DNA of 64,000 nt from an uncultured Clostridium sp. (GCA_947073285.1 CAMTJT010000008.1:21195-85194); one strand, 5' to 3'; counted from the first letter of the stretch, positions 46,080 to 55,511 are shown. Notes: generated by a model not told the origin, from the letters alone. A program made the numbers and translations.

Positions 46080-46116
46080 AGTTTTAGTAGTGTTTAGCCA
46101 CTTTTTTGGTTAGGGT

Positions 46117-46512
46117 TTAATCGCCGAAGGTCAAAATAGGCAGTTCTGCCTCAAGGTCTTCTGGAATGTTGCCATCAAATACATAACTGTTTTTCAAAAT
46201 GTATTCGTTGTATTTAATAGCTGTGTTGTTTGCTCTGGTAAGTGCTTGGCCTGCATATGCCCGCGCTGCACTTTCTTGGCTGTCCTTATAGCCATTGTAG
46301 ATATTAATATCTTGGTAATAGCTAGTAACCAAGGTTCTGCAGGTATCTTCTACCTCTTTTTTCGTTTCATAAGAAGTAGCATCATCTGCTTTTTGAACCT
46401 CAGACATTTTGTTGTTCCACCAGCTTCTGCCCCAGGGAGTAATAGTAACTATCAGGATAACAACTATAATGGCGATGCCAAGCTTTTTGAAAAACGTTAA
46501 AACTTCATCCAT
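46117..46512 (-). CDS. Hypothetical membrane-anchored protein, foreign composition; one sense CGG
   Basis: 131 residues. One membrane segment at about 11-26, then a mixed helical domain without a recognised family. Codon 84 is CGG (46263-46261) in SAARAYAGQ, with an ORF that continues to the terminator, so the sequence implies Arg. A +1 shift would end after 22 codons. GC content and codon use (GCG, CTG, GGC) are higher than around. It is 3 bp after the lipoprotein gene, so they form a two-gene unit. Confidence 0.7.
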   Translation of the reverse strand: MDEVLTFFKKLGIAIIVVILIVTITPWGRSWWNNKMSEVQKADDATSYETKKEVEDTCRTLVTSYYQDINIYNGYKDSQESAARAYAGQALTRANNTAIKYNEYILKNSYVFDGNIPEDLEAELPILTFGD

Positions 46513-46515
46513 TTT

Positions 46516-47070
46516 TTAGCCCTCCGAATTATAGTCTAATTCTCTGTGTAAAATAGGAACCGTGCTTTCTTCTAGGCTTTCGTAGGTATCTGAATAATGA
46601 TATGTTCCATTCCATTCATGATAACGTCCATCCACACTGAAAAAGAAAATGCCATTGTCATTAGCTCCATAAGAGCCATCGACATCTGCTAACCATCTTG
46701 CAGATTCACTATTTGGATAAGTGGTATCTGCACTCAAAAATGAGTTCAGGCTTGAAACCTTTCCATCTACAGTATACTGCCCAAAAATGTAGTTTTCTGT
46801 GCATAGGACTATATAGCCTAAAGGTTTTTCTACCTCACATATGAGACTTTTAGCCTGTTCTCTCATTCCGTTTACCCAATAAGCTCTTCTACTAAGGTTA
46901 TACCTTTCCAAAGAGAATTGAATATCTGTTGGTGTGGGCTGGTTCCCAATCAAAGTGTTTTGCACCTCTCTTTGTGTAATATTTTGCTGGTCTGAAGCAT
47001 CGCATCCACTTAGGAGTACACCAATCAGCATGCACAGTACAACAATAACTACTACTTTCCGGTTTTTCAT
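46516..47070 (-). CDS. Hypothetical lipoprotein, foreign composition; CGG at codon 4
   Basis: 184 residues from the ATG at 47070, which follows GGAGG. The lipobox LLSGC ends a 24-residue signal, so it is a lipid-anchored outer protein. The mature part is rich in Tyr, Ser and Asp (SVDGRYHEWNGTYHYSD) and not assigned. The fourth codon is CGG (47061-47059); a +1 shift there would give a stop two codons later. More G and C in third positions than in neighbours suggests transfer with the 46117 gene. Confidence 0.75.
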   Translation of the reverse strand: MKNRKVVVIVVLCMLIGVLLSGCDASDQQNITQREVQNTLIGNQPTPTDIQFSLERYNLSRRAYWVNGMREQAKSLICEVEKPLGYIVLCTENYIFGQYTVDGKVSSLNSFLSADTTYPNSESARWLADVDGSYGANDNGIFFFSVDGRYHEWNGTYHYSDTYESLEESTVPILHRELDYNSEG

Positions 47071-47120
47071 TTTTTGACCTCCAATTTTCAAAGTTCTTTT
47101 TAGGAATGCCCTCTATTCCC

Positions 47121-47149
47121 AGTATAGTGACTAATAGTAGAAACCTCAA
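47121..47149 (-). promoter_or_regulatory. Promoter of the lipoprotein unit
   Basis: TTGAGG (47149-47144), 17-bp spacer, TATACT (47126-47121) on the minus strand, 50 bp before the ATG. Confidence 0.65.
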
Positions 47150-47174
47150 ATGAGGGATTTAAGGTTTAATCTTC

Positions 47175-47215
47175 ATACTGGTAAACTAAAGTTATTTAAC
47201 TTGGTTTACTAGTAT
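47175..47215. promoter_or_regulatory. 41-bp palindrome upstream of the promoter (operator-like)
   Basis: ATACTGGTAAAC (47175-47186) pairs with GTTTACTAGTAT (47204-47215), with AAGTTA/TAACTT nested inside. It ends 26 bp upstream of the -35 box and has no T run, so it looks more like a regulator site than a terminator. The gap 47071-47444 holds nothing else clear. Confidence 0.6.
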
Positions 47216-47444
47216 CAATTTTCAACGCTACTATCTTTTGTATTATACCACAAAAACCCTTTAGAAGTCAATTTTCTGCCTTTTTGTGTATGAGTTTTTG
47301 ATTCTGGGGATTTCCCAAGATTTCAATATTTTTAGACATCTATTTATATTTTTATTAGATTTTCAAACATTTTCTATATTTATAGATTAACATTTTAGAT
47401 GCAAATTTTCAATACTTTTAAACCTAATTTATGCTTTTATTAGG

Positions 47445-48917
47445 CTAATTTCCTATGATTCTCATTTCATTGAAACTTTTATTTCTTAACAATCCTTTTA
47501 CTTTTAATTTCCTAAATCCTGTTAAACTTTCTAATATTGTATTTTGCGTCGCATATCTTATCTTTCCTAATTTTATTTTCTTTACTTTCTTTGGCTCTGG
47601 TATTCTTTCTGCAAGATCTGTTTCTATCGCTTTTTCCATTTTTCCTGTTATTAAGTCTTCTAACATATTTGATTTTACATAGCTAATTACTTTTACCATT
47701 GCTTCTGAACCTCTGTCACTCCAACTCGTTCTATTCTTCTTCATCCTTTTTCTACATCCACAATATACTTGACTTTCTTCTGTTCCTAAATTTCTGTATT
47801 CTGTTTCTTCTGATTTTTTTAGTTCTTCTTCTGTTACCCCTAAATCATACTGATATCTCAATAATCCTTTTTCATTATTTCTTAAATATTCTTCTAATTC
47901 TTTTACTTTTTCTAATTCTTCTATGTTTTTATCATATTCTAATTCTACTTTGTAATTGTATATGATATTGAATATATACTCTGGTTTACTCGTTTTTACT
48001 ATTCCTGACATTAATTCTTTATATTCTCTATTTGTTACTGCTTCTGTAATTCTTTTTTGTATATGAAACATATCTAATTGATATCTTTCTTTTGGACTTT
48101 CTGCTATATCTTTGCACCAGTCTGCTCCATCTGCGTTTATTATTATTCTTTCTATTTTATTTTCTTTGTATCTTGTTCCTATTGCCATATCTACTAGTCT
48201 TTTAAAATATTTCGCATTTTTTGTTGTTGCTATCATTTGTTTGTTTTTTACTCTAAAATCATTGCTATATCTTTTCTCAAATCCTTCATGTATTATCCCT
48301 ATTTTTATCTCACTTTTTAGCTTTTTGCCTTTCCTTTTTGCTTTATTTTTCTTTCTATTTTGCTTTGATATATATATTCCATCTGCTTCTTCATATATTA
48401 TTTTTTGCTCCTTTTGCCCTTCTATATATCCTTTTTCATAAAGCTTTAATTTCTGTTTCTCTATCTTTTCTATATGTTTTTCTGAAAAATCTATCAATAT
48501 TTTTCTCGCTGCTGTATGAGTTATACTTACATTTGTTGTCTCTCTTATTGTTTCTGCTGTTTTTCTATATGATTTTTCTATTGCCTCTTTTATTACCAGT
48601 TCTACTATACTTTGTGAATATTGTCCTGAATATCCTAGCTCTAAGTATATATCTAGCAAATATACTATTTTTGTTTCTCCATTTCGTTTTAATTTGTATC
48701 GCCTTCGGTAAAATTCTAAGTCTCCAAACTTACACTTTATTGTTGTTTTTTGAAAATCTTTTACTTCTAATTCTGTATTATTTTTATTTTTTAATAGCTT
48801 ATTGTCTATTTCTCTTAGCTGGTCTCTTAATTCATTTATTCCTTCTTGCATTTTCTTTTTCCACATTTTTTCTTCTAAATCATTGAATTTTGTTTCATCT
48901 TTTGATATATTTAACAT
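47445..48917 (-). CDS. ISLre2-family (UPF0236) transposase
   Basis: 490 residues from the ATG at 48917; GAGGTG lies upstream. The family is recognised by LEVKDFQKTTIKCKFGDLEF, LDIYLELGYSGQYSQSIVEL, IIYEEADGIYISKQ, INADGADWCKDIAESPKERY (catalytic Asp region) and QVYCGCRKRMKKNRTSWSDR. It is full length. Translation start lies in a hairpin formed with the outer end of the element. Confidence 0.88.
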   Translation of the reverse strand: MLNISKDETKFNDLEEKMWKKKMQEGINELRDQLREIDNKLLKNKNNTELEVKDFQKTTIKCKFGDLEFYRRRYKLKRNGETKIVYLLDIYLELGYSGQYSQSIVELVIKEAIEKSYRKTAETIRETTNVSITHTAARKILIDFSEKHIEKIEKQKLKLYEKGYIEGQKEQKIIYEEADGIYISKQNRKKNKAKRKGKKLKSEIKIGIIHEGFEKRYSNDFRVKNKQMIATTKNAKYFKRLVDMAIGTRYKENKIERIIINADGADWCKDIAESPKERYQLDMFHIQKRITEAVTNREYKELMSGIVKTSKPEYIFNIIYNYKVELEYDKNIEELEKVKELEEYLRNNEKGLLRYQYDLGVTEEELKKSEETEYRNLGTEESQVYCGCRKRMKKNRTSWSDRGSEAMVKVISYVKSNMLEDLITGKMEKAIETDLAERIPEPKKVKKIKLGKIRYATQNTILESLTGFRKLKVKGLLRNKSFNEMRIIGN

Positions 48918-48918
48918 T

Positions 48919-48987
48919 AACAAAGACACCTCGAATATTTTTATTTTGTTTTTTCACTAACAAAATTATATCATAGGTGTCTTTGTT
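48919..48987 (-). promoter_or_regulatory. Hairpin that can hide the transposase ribosome site
   Basis: AACAAAGACACCT (48919-48931) and AGGTGTCTTTGTT (48975-48987) are perfect inverted repeats of 13 bp. In a transcript from outside the element the stem covers the GAGGTG site just before the ATG. Several insertion elements limit read-through expression in this way. Confidence 0.7.
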
Positions 48988-49033
48988 TTTTATTTTTTCC
49001 CCAGATTATTTAACTCATATCCTTTTTGTTCAC

Positions 49034-49721
49034 CTACATTTCTAACCCTTCTAATATTTTCCAACTTCCTATTTTTTCTGGTACAGAATAAAATGTCATT
49101 TGCTCATTAGTAATTGGATGATATATTTTTAGTTCATATGCCCAAAGGGCAATTTGTTTTCCATGCCCTCTTCCACCATATTTTTGGTCTCCATAAATGC
49201 TATGATTTCTACTAGATAATTGTACTCTAATTTGATGATGCCTTCCTGTATGTAATGTTATTTTTAAAACAGAAAGGTCTATTTCAGGTTCATATTTTAA
49301 AACTTCATAATCCAAAATAGCAAGTTTACTATTTTTAGTACCTTCTTCTACAACTTTGCTCATATTCTTTTTTTCATTTTTTAATAAATAGTCTTGCAGA
49401 GTATCTTTTTGGTTTTCCATTTTTCCGATTTACTACTACTAAATATGTTTTTTGAAACTGTTTTTCACGTACTTGATTGCTAAGCCTACCAGCAGCTTTG
49501 GAAGTTTTTGCAAATACCATAACACCTCCTACTGGTCTATCTAATCTATGAACTAAACCTAAATATACATTTCCTGGTTTTTGATATTTTTCTTTTAGAT
49601 ACTGTTTTATGATAGTTAACATATCTGTATCCCCTGTTTTGTCTGCCTGTGATGGAATATTCACTGGCTTTTGTACTACAATCATATGGTTATCTTCGTA
49701 TATTACTTTTAATGATTCCAT
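49034..49721 (-). CDS. RluA-family rRNA/tRNA pseudouridine synthase (spans a +1 shift)
   Basis: Restored product is 228 residues. The first part has IYEDNHMIVVQKPVNIPSQ and the catalytic LGLVHRLDRPVGGVMVFAKT. KTYLVVVN then meets an in-frame CGG at codon 99; skipping the C gives GKMENQKDTLQDYLLKNEKK and later LHTGRHHQIRVQLSSRNHSI and YGDQKYGG, both family motifs. Unshifted reading ends 17 residues on. The target uridine is not known. The catalytic Asp lies before and the RNA-binding part after the site. Confidence 0.9.
49425..49427 (-). other. CGG +1 frameshift site in the RluA-family gene
   Basis: In-frame AAT CGG A at codon 99. Reading AAT then GGA gives VVNGKME, the usual glycine before the substrate-binding strand. 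Confidence 0.87.
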
Positions 49722-49820
49722 AAATGTTTCCTTTCTCTTTGCTATATGCTTTTGGGTTTACTTAGTCCTATATTTTACTTTTTTAAAACTTAGTACATGT
49801 GACAAATTTATATAAATAGT

Positions 49821-50684
49821 TTAGCTTTCCCATCTACCATAAATACCACAAGGTAATACTAACGATGAATTAGTCATTGGAAGTCCTATTTCTCCTGAAG
49901 CTAATTTTCCTTTATATTTTTTATCAATACTTAGCCTTAAAATATTTTCTAATACTGTGCTAGATATACCTGTAGTATAGGAATTAATTAGGAAAAATAA
50001 TGGGTTGTTTGATAAAACTTTACTACATAACTCTACAAGTTCTGTAATATTTTCTTCAAATTTCCATACTTCGCCATTTGTACCTCTTCCATAAGATGGT
50101 GGATCCATAATAATGGCATCATAGGTATTGCCTCTACGAATTTCTCTGTTTACAAATTTAAATACATCATCTACAATAAATCGAACTGGTCTATTTTCTA
50201 GGCCTGATGCTACTATATTTTCTTTTGCCCAAGTTACCATTCCTTTTGAACTATCTACATGACAAACAGAGGCACCTGCATAACTACATGCAACAGTTGC
50301 CCCTCCTGTATAAGCAAATAGGTTTAATACTTTTATTTCCCTTTTTGCTCCTTTTATTTTTTCTATCATCCAGTCCCAATTCACTGCTTGTTCTGGAAAT
50401 AAGCCAGTGTGTTTAAAACCCATTGGCTTTATTCTAAAACTTAATTCTTTATAATTTACTTGCCATGCTTGTGGCACTTTTTTTTCATAAGTCCAGTTTC
50501 CTCCACCAGTACTACTTCTATGGTATCTGGCATTTACACTTTTCCATTTTTCTGGAAAACTTTTTTCTTTCCATATAATTTGTGGGTCTGGTCTTACTAA
50601 TATAACATTTCCCCATCTTTCTAGTTTTTCACCATTTGCCATATCTAATATTTCGTAATCTTTCCAATTATTTGCTATGTTCAT
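49821..50684 (-). CDS. Class I SAM-dependent methyltransferase, likely 23S rRNA type
   Basis: 287 residues. Motifs: VLNLFAYTGGATVACSYAGA (SAM loop), VCHVDSSKGMVTWAKEN, RFIVDDVFKFV and the catalytic YDAIIMDPPSYGRG. This pattern is seen in RlmI/RlmK-like enzymes that methylate rRNA, but a PUA domain is missing, so the exact target is open. Confidence 0.85.
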   Translation of the reverse strand: MNIANNWKDYEILDMANGEKLERWGNVILVRPDPQIIWKEKSFPEKWKSVNARYHRSSTGGGNWTYEKKVPQAWQVNYKELSFRIKPMGFKHTGLFPEQAVNWDWMIEKIKGAKREIKVLNLFAYTGGATVACSYAGASVCHVDSSKGMVTWAKENIVASGLENRPVRFIVDDVFKFVNREIRRGNTYDAIIMDPPSYGRGTNGEVWKFEENITELVELCSKVLSNNPLFFLINSYTTGISSTVLENILRLSIDKKYKGKLASGEIGLPMTNSSLVLPCGIYGRWES

Positions 50685-50764
50685 TTTTCTTTCTTTTAAA
50701 AACTAATAAAATTTTAATTTTATTAACTTTTTCCTCTCTTACAACGATTTTCTAAAATTAAACT

Positions 50765-50974
50765 TTACAACATTTCTAATACTTGTATAAAGTTCATTAC
50801 TAGTATACCATCTATTAGCATTAATGTACAGCCTATCATAATACTAGATGTAATTATTTTATGTTTTTTTAACTTTTGCCAAAAACGGCTTGTCCTATTT
50901 TTAGTTTTAAAACAAAATCTAGTTGGCTCCTCACTATAACGTACATTTAAAATTAAATCTTTTGTGTACTCCAT
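50765..50974 (-). CDS. Small single-pass membrane protein of unknown function
   Basis: 69 residues. Basic stretch KNRTSRFWQKLKKHK, then a hydrophobic segment (SSIMIGCTLMLIDGILVMNF). I know no family. It lies between a methyltransferase and uvrC, and upstream is the 23-bp repeat array. Confidence 0.6.
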   Translation of the reverse strand: MEYTKDLILNVRYSEEPTRFCFKTKNRTSRFWQKLKKHKIITSSIMIGCTLMLIDGILVMNFIQVLEML

Positions 50975-51088
50975 AAATTAAAATCCCCCTAATCTATATT
51001 TTCTTTTAACAATATATGCTGAAAGTTTTTAATTTATGTTAAAAATCGTACACCTTTTTTTGACATTATTTTGCACCTAACATTTTCT

Positions 51089-51175
51089 ATCATAATGCAT
51101 CTAATTTTTTTATCATAATGCATCTATTTCTTCTATCATATTGTATCTAATTTTTTTATCATAACGCAAATTGGT
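51089..51175. repeat. 23-bp tandem repeat, about 3.5 copies
   Basis: ATCATAATGCATCTAATTTT-type units start at 51089, 51112, 51135 and 51158, an exact 23-bp period, with a few substitutions (AATGCATCT, ATTGTATCT, AACGCAAAT). The array is between the uvrC stop and the 50765 gene. Confidence 0.88.
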
Positions 51176-51183
51176 AGCAATGT

Positions 51184-52977
51184 TTATGATAACAAGCTTT
51201 GTTTTATTTTTTTGGCTAGTTCTTCATTAATTCCACTTACTTTGGTTAATTCTTCTATTTGTGCTTCTTTTATTTTTGCCACACTACCAAAGTACTTTAA
51301 TAGGGCTTTTTTCTTTGCAGGTCCTATTCCTGAAATTGCATCTAATTCTGATTTTGTAATATCTTTTCCTCTTAGTTTTCTATGGTATCCTATTGCTTTT
51401 TCATGTACACAATCTTGAAAATAGGTAATGGTATTCATTAGTCTTTCTGATAGTTTTAATTCATTTCTATTTTCATCAATTAATGCTCTTGTAGTATGTT
51501 TATCATCTTTTACCATACCATAAAGTGGAATATCTAGGTTATAAACCTTCATAGCCTCTTTTACGGCTCGCATTTGAGTAATTCCACCATCTACAAATAT
51601 GGCATCTGGCAAAGAGCCAAAACCACCATTTGGGTTTTCTATAGAATGTTTTAATCTTCTAGTAACTACCTCTTGCATACATCTTGGATCATCTTGCCCT
51701 AATACAGTTTTAATTTTAAAAGTTCTTGATAAATTCTTTTTTACTTGCCCATCATATAATACACACATGGCTGCTACTACATATTCGCCTGCTAAGTTTG
51801 AAATATCATAACTTTCTATTTTTCTTGGCAATTTTTCCATTCCTAAAACTTTTTTAAGTTCATTTACAACACTATATTTTTCTCTTTCTGTGTTTTCTAA
51901 AGTAATTTTAGCATTTTTTTCTGCCATTTCTACTAATCTTAGCTTTTCACCTTTTTGTGGTGTTTTTATTTCTACATTTCTACCCACTTTATTAGATAGC
52001 GAAGTTTCTAGTAACTGTTTATCTGTTATTTCTTCTTTTAGCATAATTTTATGAGGAATAATTAAATTGTTCATATAGTATTGTTTCATAAAATCTGATA
52101 AAATTTCTTTCTCTGTTTCATCTTCTAAGTCATCAAAAAAGTAATGTTCTCTTCCTACCATCTTACTGTTTCTAATAAAATATACTTCTATACAAACACG
52201 AAGTTCATTTCTAGCTAAACCAATTACATCAATATCATTTTCTGAAATATTAGATACTTTTTGCTTTTCATGACTAATTTTTTCAATTGCTAATTTTTTA
52301 TCTCGCAAATATGCTGCTTTTTCAAAATCTAGTTTAGAAGATGCCTCTTGCATTTCTTTTTCTAATTGTTTTACTACTACTGCTGTTTTACCACTTAATA
52401 AGTTAATAATTTGACTAATTTGCTCTTGATATTCTTCTTTTGAAATATAGTTCATACATGGTGCCATACATTTTTTGATATGATAATTTAAGCATGGTCT
52501 ATCTTTAAATTTAAAACTTTTACATTGCCTTATTTTAAATTTTGATTTAATAAAATCTACCATTTCTTTTGCTGCACCTGCACTTGCATATGGACCAAAG
52601 TATTTTGCTCCATCATTTAAAATTCTTCTAGTTATATACACATCTGGATATTCTTCTTTTACATTTACTTTAATATATGGGTAGGTTTTATCATCTTTTA
52701 ATAATACATTAAATTTTGGCATATTTTTTTTGATTAAATTACATTCTAAAATGAGTGCTTCTGATTCATTATCTGTAACAATATATTCAAAATGGTCTAT
52801 CAGTGAAACCATGTTTTCTATTCTTTTTGTTTTATTTGTTTTTCTAAAGTATTGCCTTACTCTGTTCTTTAAAGAAATAGCCTTTCCTACATAAATAATT
52901 TTGTCATCTTTATCATGCATAATATATACGCCTGGCTTATCTGGCAATTTTTTTAGTTCTTGTTCTATATTAAACAA
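51184..52977 (-). CDS. uvrC: Excinuclease ABC subunit C
   Basis: 597 residues, normal size. GIY-YIG domain (KPGVYIMHDKDDKIIYVGKA), UVR motif (KLDFEKAAYLRDKKLAIEKI), the RNase H-like half with IFVDGGITQM and two helix-hairpin-helix motifs at the end (DAISGIGPAKKKALLKYFGS). It makes both cuts around DNA lesions with UvrB. No CGG codon. Confidence 0.96.
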   Translation of the reverse strand: MFNIEQELKKLPDKPGVYIMHDKDDKIIYVGKAISLKNRVRQYFRKTNKTKRIENMVSLIDHFEYIVTDNESEALILECNLIKKNMPKFNVLLKDDKTYPYIKVNVKEEYPDVYITRRILNDGAKYFGPYASAGAAKEMVDFIKSKFKIRQCKSFKFKDRPCLNYHIKKCMAPCMNYISKEEYQEQISQIINLLSGKTAVVVKQLEKEMQEASSKLDFEKAAYLRDKKLAIEKISHEKQKVSNISENDIDVIGLARNELRVCIEVYFIRNSKMVGREHYFFDDLEDETEKEILSDFMKQYYMNNLIIPHKIMLKEEITDKQLLETSLSNKVGRNVEIKTPQKGEKLRLVEMAEKNAKITLENTEREKYSVVNELKKVLGMEKLPRKIESYDISNLAGEYVVAAMCVLYDGQVKKNLSRTFKIKTVLGQDDPRCMQEVVTRRLKHSIENPNGGFGSLPDAIFVDGGITQMRAVKEAMKVYNLDIPLYGMVKDDKHTTRALIDENRNELKLSERLMNTITYFQDCVHEKAIGYHRKLRGKDITKSELDAISGIGPAKKKALLKYFGSVAKIKEAQIEELTKVSGINEELAKKIKQSLLS

Positions 52978-53191
52978 TTTACTTCCCCCACCTTTTAATT
53001 AATGGTAATTTATCTATAGGCTTTCATATTTTATATGAAATATTTAGCATACTCATTGTAGCATATTTATATTTTTTTAGCAATTGTTTACATAACTATT
53101 GCCAAATTTCATTAACAGTTGACAATTTATTTTCAAAATAGGGTGATTTCCCCTTTAATCAATACACATTTTTCGACATATTTATAAAATT

Positions 53192-53220
53192 TTGACACAT
53201 TTTGTTTTTTGTAGTAATAT
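53192..53220 (+). promoter_or_regulatory. Promoter of glmS
   Basis: TTGACA (53192-53197), 17-bp spacer, TAATAT (53215-53220). Confidence 0.65.
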
Positions 53221-53284
53221 AATAGTATGGAAAGAATGCAAATTAAATGCATACTGTACAAATCAGTATAAATTTTAATATAAA

Positions 53285-53450
53285 GGAGGATCTATTTTTA
53301 AGCGCCTGGACAATTTAAACAATTGTTGACGAGGTTTAGAGCTTATCGAAATATTCGGCGGATGGCTCTATGGCACGCGTTACTGCCATAAAATATTAGA
53401 AAAAAACTCATAGTAATATGACAACAAATCTAATAGGGTACGTTTTAATT
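53285..53450 (+). ncRNA. glmS ribozyme/riboswitch
   Basis: The core is visible: AGCGCCTGG at 53301 (self-cleavage just before GCGCC), GACGAGG at 53328, ATCGA near 53347, then ATTCGGCGGATGGCTC and TGGCAC...GTTACTGCCA. This is the glucosamine-6-phosphate-activated ribozyme; cleavage of the leader lowers glmS mRNA. The 3' limit is approximate. With the promoter it fills the 540-bp gap before glmS. Confidence 0.95.
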
Positions 53451-53517
53451 TGTATGCTTTCTTAAAATTAGAGTTGTAAAAAAATATGCAACAATTTGAG
53501 GAGGTAACTACTAAAAA

Positions 53518-55356
53518 ATGTGTGGAATTGTAGGTTATATAGGAGATAAAAAAGCCACTCCTGTTTTAATAAATGGCTTATTAAGTTTAGAATATAGAGG
53601 ATATGATTCAGCAGGTATTGCAGTTATTGAAAATGGTAATCTTACCTGTATGAAAGATAAAGGAAGAGTTGCGAATTTACAAGCAATCTCTGGAATTAAT
53701 GATTTAACTTCTTGTATTGGTATTGCACATACTAGATGGGCAACTCATGGTAAACCATCAAAAGAAAATTCACATCCCCATTTAGATAACAATAATTTAT
53801 TTGCAGTTGTTCATAATGGCATTATTGAAAATTTTCATGAATTAAGAGAATTTTTAACAAGTAAAGGATATCACTTTTTATCTCAAACAGATACAGAAGT
53901 TATTCCTAACTTAATTCATTATTATTATACAACTAATACAGCACAAGAAAATCCATTTTTAAATGCTGTAAAACAGGCAGTAGATAATTTAAAGGGAAGT
54001 TTTGCACTTGAAATTATTTCAAAGCTATTTCCTGAAACTATGATTGTAGTTAGAAAAGATAGCCCTCTTGTTATTGGAAAAGGTGTTACTGAAAACTATA
54101 TTGCATCTGATATTCCAGCTATCCTTTCTTATACCAAAGATTTTTATTTATTAGATGATTTTGAATATGCTGTACTTACAAAAAATGCTATTTCATTTTA
54201 TGATACTAATTTAGTAGAACATCATAAAGAAATTAAAAATATTGAATGGGATGCAACAGCTGCTGAGAAAAATGGTTATGACACATATATGTTAAAAGAA
54301 ATTCACGAGCAACCAAATGCAATTCGTGAAACTATTGGTACTAGGTTAAAATTAGGAGAGAGTTGCGTATTTGATGATTTAACCTTTACAAAAGAATTTT
54401 TGCAAAATATTCATAAAATTTATATTGTAGCTTGTGGTACTGCTATGCACGCAGGTTTAGTTGGTAAAGATTTGATTGAAAAACTTTGTAAAATCCCTAC
54501 TGAAGTAGATATTGCATCAGAATTTCGTTATCGTGACCCTATTATAGATACACATACACTTTGTATTTATATTAGCCAATCTGGTGAAACAGCAGATACC
54601 ATTGCAGCTTTAAAACTTGCTAAAGAAAAAGGTTCTAAAACATTAGCAGTTTCTAATGTTATTGGAAGTTCTATTACTCGTGAAGCAGATGATACAATTT
54701 ATACTCATGCAGGACCAGAGATTGCAGTAGCTTCTACTAAAGCATATACTTCACAAGTTGTATTACTTAGCATTTTAGCTATCTATTTTGCTGAAATTTT
54801 AGGTAGTTATCCAACTTCTAAATTAGAACAATTAAAAGCTTCTATTTTAGACTTACCTGCTAAGTTAGAATTAGTATTAAAACAAAAAAGTGAAATTGAA
54901 AAAATTGCAAATATTATTTATACTGAACATGATATGTACTTTTTAGGTAGAGGTACTGACTACCATGTAGCTATGGAAGGTTCTTTAAAACTAAAAGAAA
55001 TTTCTTATATCCATTCAGAAGCTTATGCTTCTGGTGAATTAAAACATGGTACTATCGCATTAATTGAAAATGGTATTACTGTAGTTGGAATTTTAACTAA
55101 CCCAGATTTAACACCAAAGTCAATTAGTAATCTTCAAGAAGTAGTATCTAGAGGAGCTAAAACCCTTATTATTACAAATCAAACATTATCTAACCATAAT
55201 TTTGACTTTGTAATTAACATTCCAGAAATAGATGATTTAGTTTCTCCTATACTTTCCGTAGTACCTCTTCAGCTTTTAGCTTACTATGTTTCTAAAGCCA
55301 AAGGTTTAGATGTAGATAAGCCTAGAAATTTAGCAAAATCAGTTACAGTTGAATAA
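53518..55356 (+). CDS. glmS: Glucosamine-fructose-6-phosphate aminotransferase
   Basis: 612 residues. The mature N terminus CGIVGYIG starts the glutaminase domain, with HTRWATHGKPS. Two SIS isomerase domains follow (VACGTAMHAGLVGK, ISQSGETADTIAAL, GPEIAVASTKAYTSQ), ending in DKPRNLAKSVTVE. It makes glucosamine-6-P for peptidoglycan from fructose-6-P and glutamine, and is controlled by the ribozyme in its leader. No CGG codon. Confidence 0.97.
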   Translation: MCGIVGYIGDKKATPVLINGLLSLEYRGYDSAGIAVIENGNLTCMKDKGRVANLQAISGINDLTSCIGIAHTRWATHGKPSKENSHPHLDNNNLFAVVHNGIIENFHELREFLTSKGYHFLSQTDTEVIPNLIHYYYTTNTAQENPFLNAVKQAVDNLKGSFALEIISKLFPETMIVVRKDSPLVIGKGVTENYIASDIPAILSYTKDFYLLDDFEYAVLTKNAISFYDTNLVEHHKEIKNIEWDATAAEKNGYDTYMLKEIHEQPNAIRETIGTRLKLGESCVFDDLTFTKEFLQNIHKIYIVACGTAMHAGLVGKDLIEKLCKIPTEVDIASEFRYRDPIIDTHTLCIYISQSGETADTIAALKLAKEKGSKTLAVSNVIGSSITREADDTIYTHAGPEIAVASTKAYTSQVVLLSILAIYFAEILGSYPTSKLEQLKASILDLPAKLELVLKQKSEIEKIANIIYTEHDMYFLGRGTDYHVAMEGSLKLKEISYIHSEAYASGELKHGTIALIENGITVVGILTNPDLTPKSISNLQEVVSRGAKTLIITNQTLSNHNFDFVINIPEIDDLVSPILSVVPLQLLAYYVSKAKGLDVDKPRNLAKSVTVE

Positions 55357-55376
55357 TTTAAATTTTAAATACTTAG

Positions 55377-55405
55377 CCCCGCAATCTAAAAAATAGATTG
55401 CGGGG
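55377..55405 (+). terminator. Strong hairpin after glmS
   Basis: CCCCGCAATCT and AGATTGCGGGG around AAAAAAT. A perfect 11-bp GC-rich stem; the following tract (TACTTGTT) has few T's, so it may be a processing or stabilising hairpin as well. Confidence 0.8.
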
Positions 55406-55482
55406 TACTTGTTCGAAAGCCCTTACTTTATCATCTCATTATCAAGCAAAATGTATTCGCTTTGTAAATCAGCTTTACATAA

Positions 55483-55511
55483 TTGACTTTCTCTTTTGCT
55501 TGTGTTATACT
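55483..55511 (+). promoter_or_regulatory. Promoter of the 55631 gene
   Basis: TTGACT (55483-55488), 17-bp spacer, TATACT (55506-55511); a leader of about 110 nt follows. Confidence 0.7.

Larger units (their letters stand above)
47303..49005 (-). mobile_element. ISLre2-family insertion element (limits tentative)
   Basis: One transposase gene flanked by TCTGGGGA at 47303-47310 and TCCCCAGA at 48998-49005, an 8-bp perfect inverted pair at plausible ends 1.70 kb apart. No clear target duplication was found. The transposase is intact and has no CGG codon, unlike its neighbours at 46-47 kb. Confidence 0.6.

Noticed and set aside
46117..47070. Prophage fragment
   Set aside because: Only two hypothetical genes of unlike composition are seen, with no phage structural or integrase gene.
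46898..47149. 83-residue open frame on the minus strand
   Set aside because: It overlaps the start of the lipoprotein gene in another frame, lacks a ribosome site and has no recognisable domain.
48338..48886. 182-residue hydrophobic open frame opposite the transposase
   Set aside because: It is an antisense shadow of a Lys/Glu-rich gene; such shadows are typically Phe/Leu-rich.
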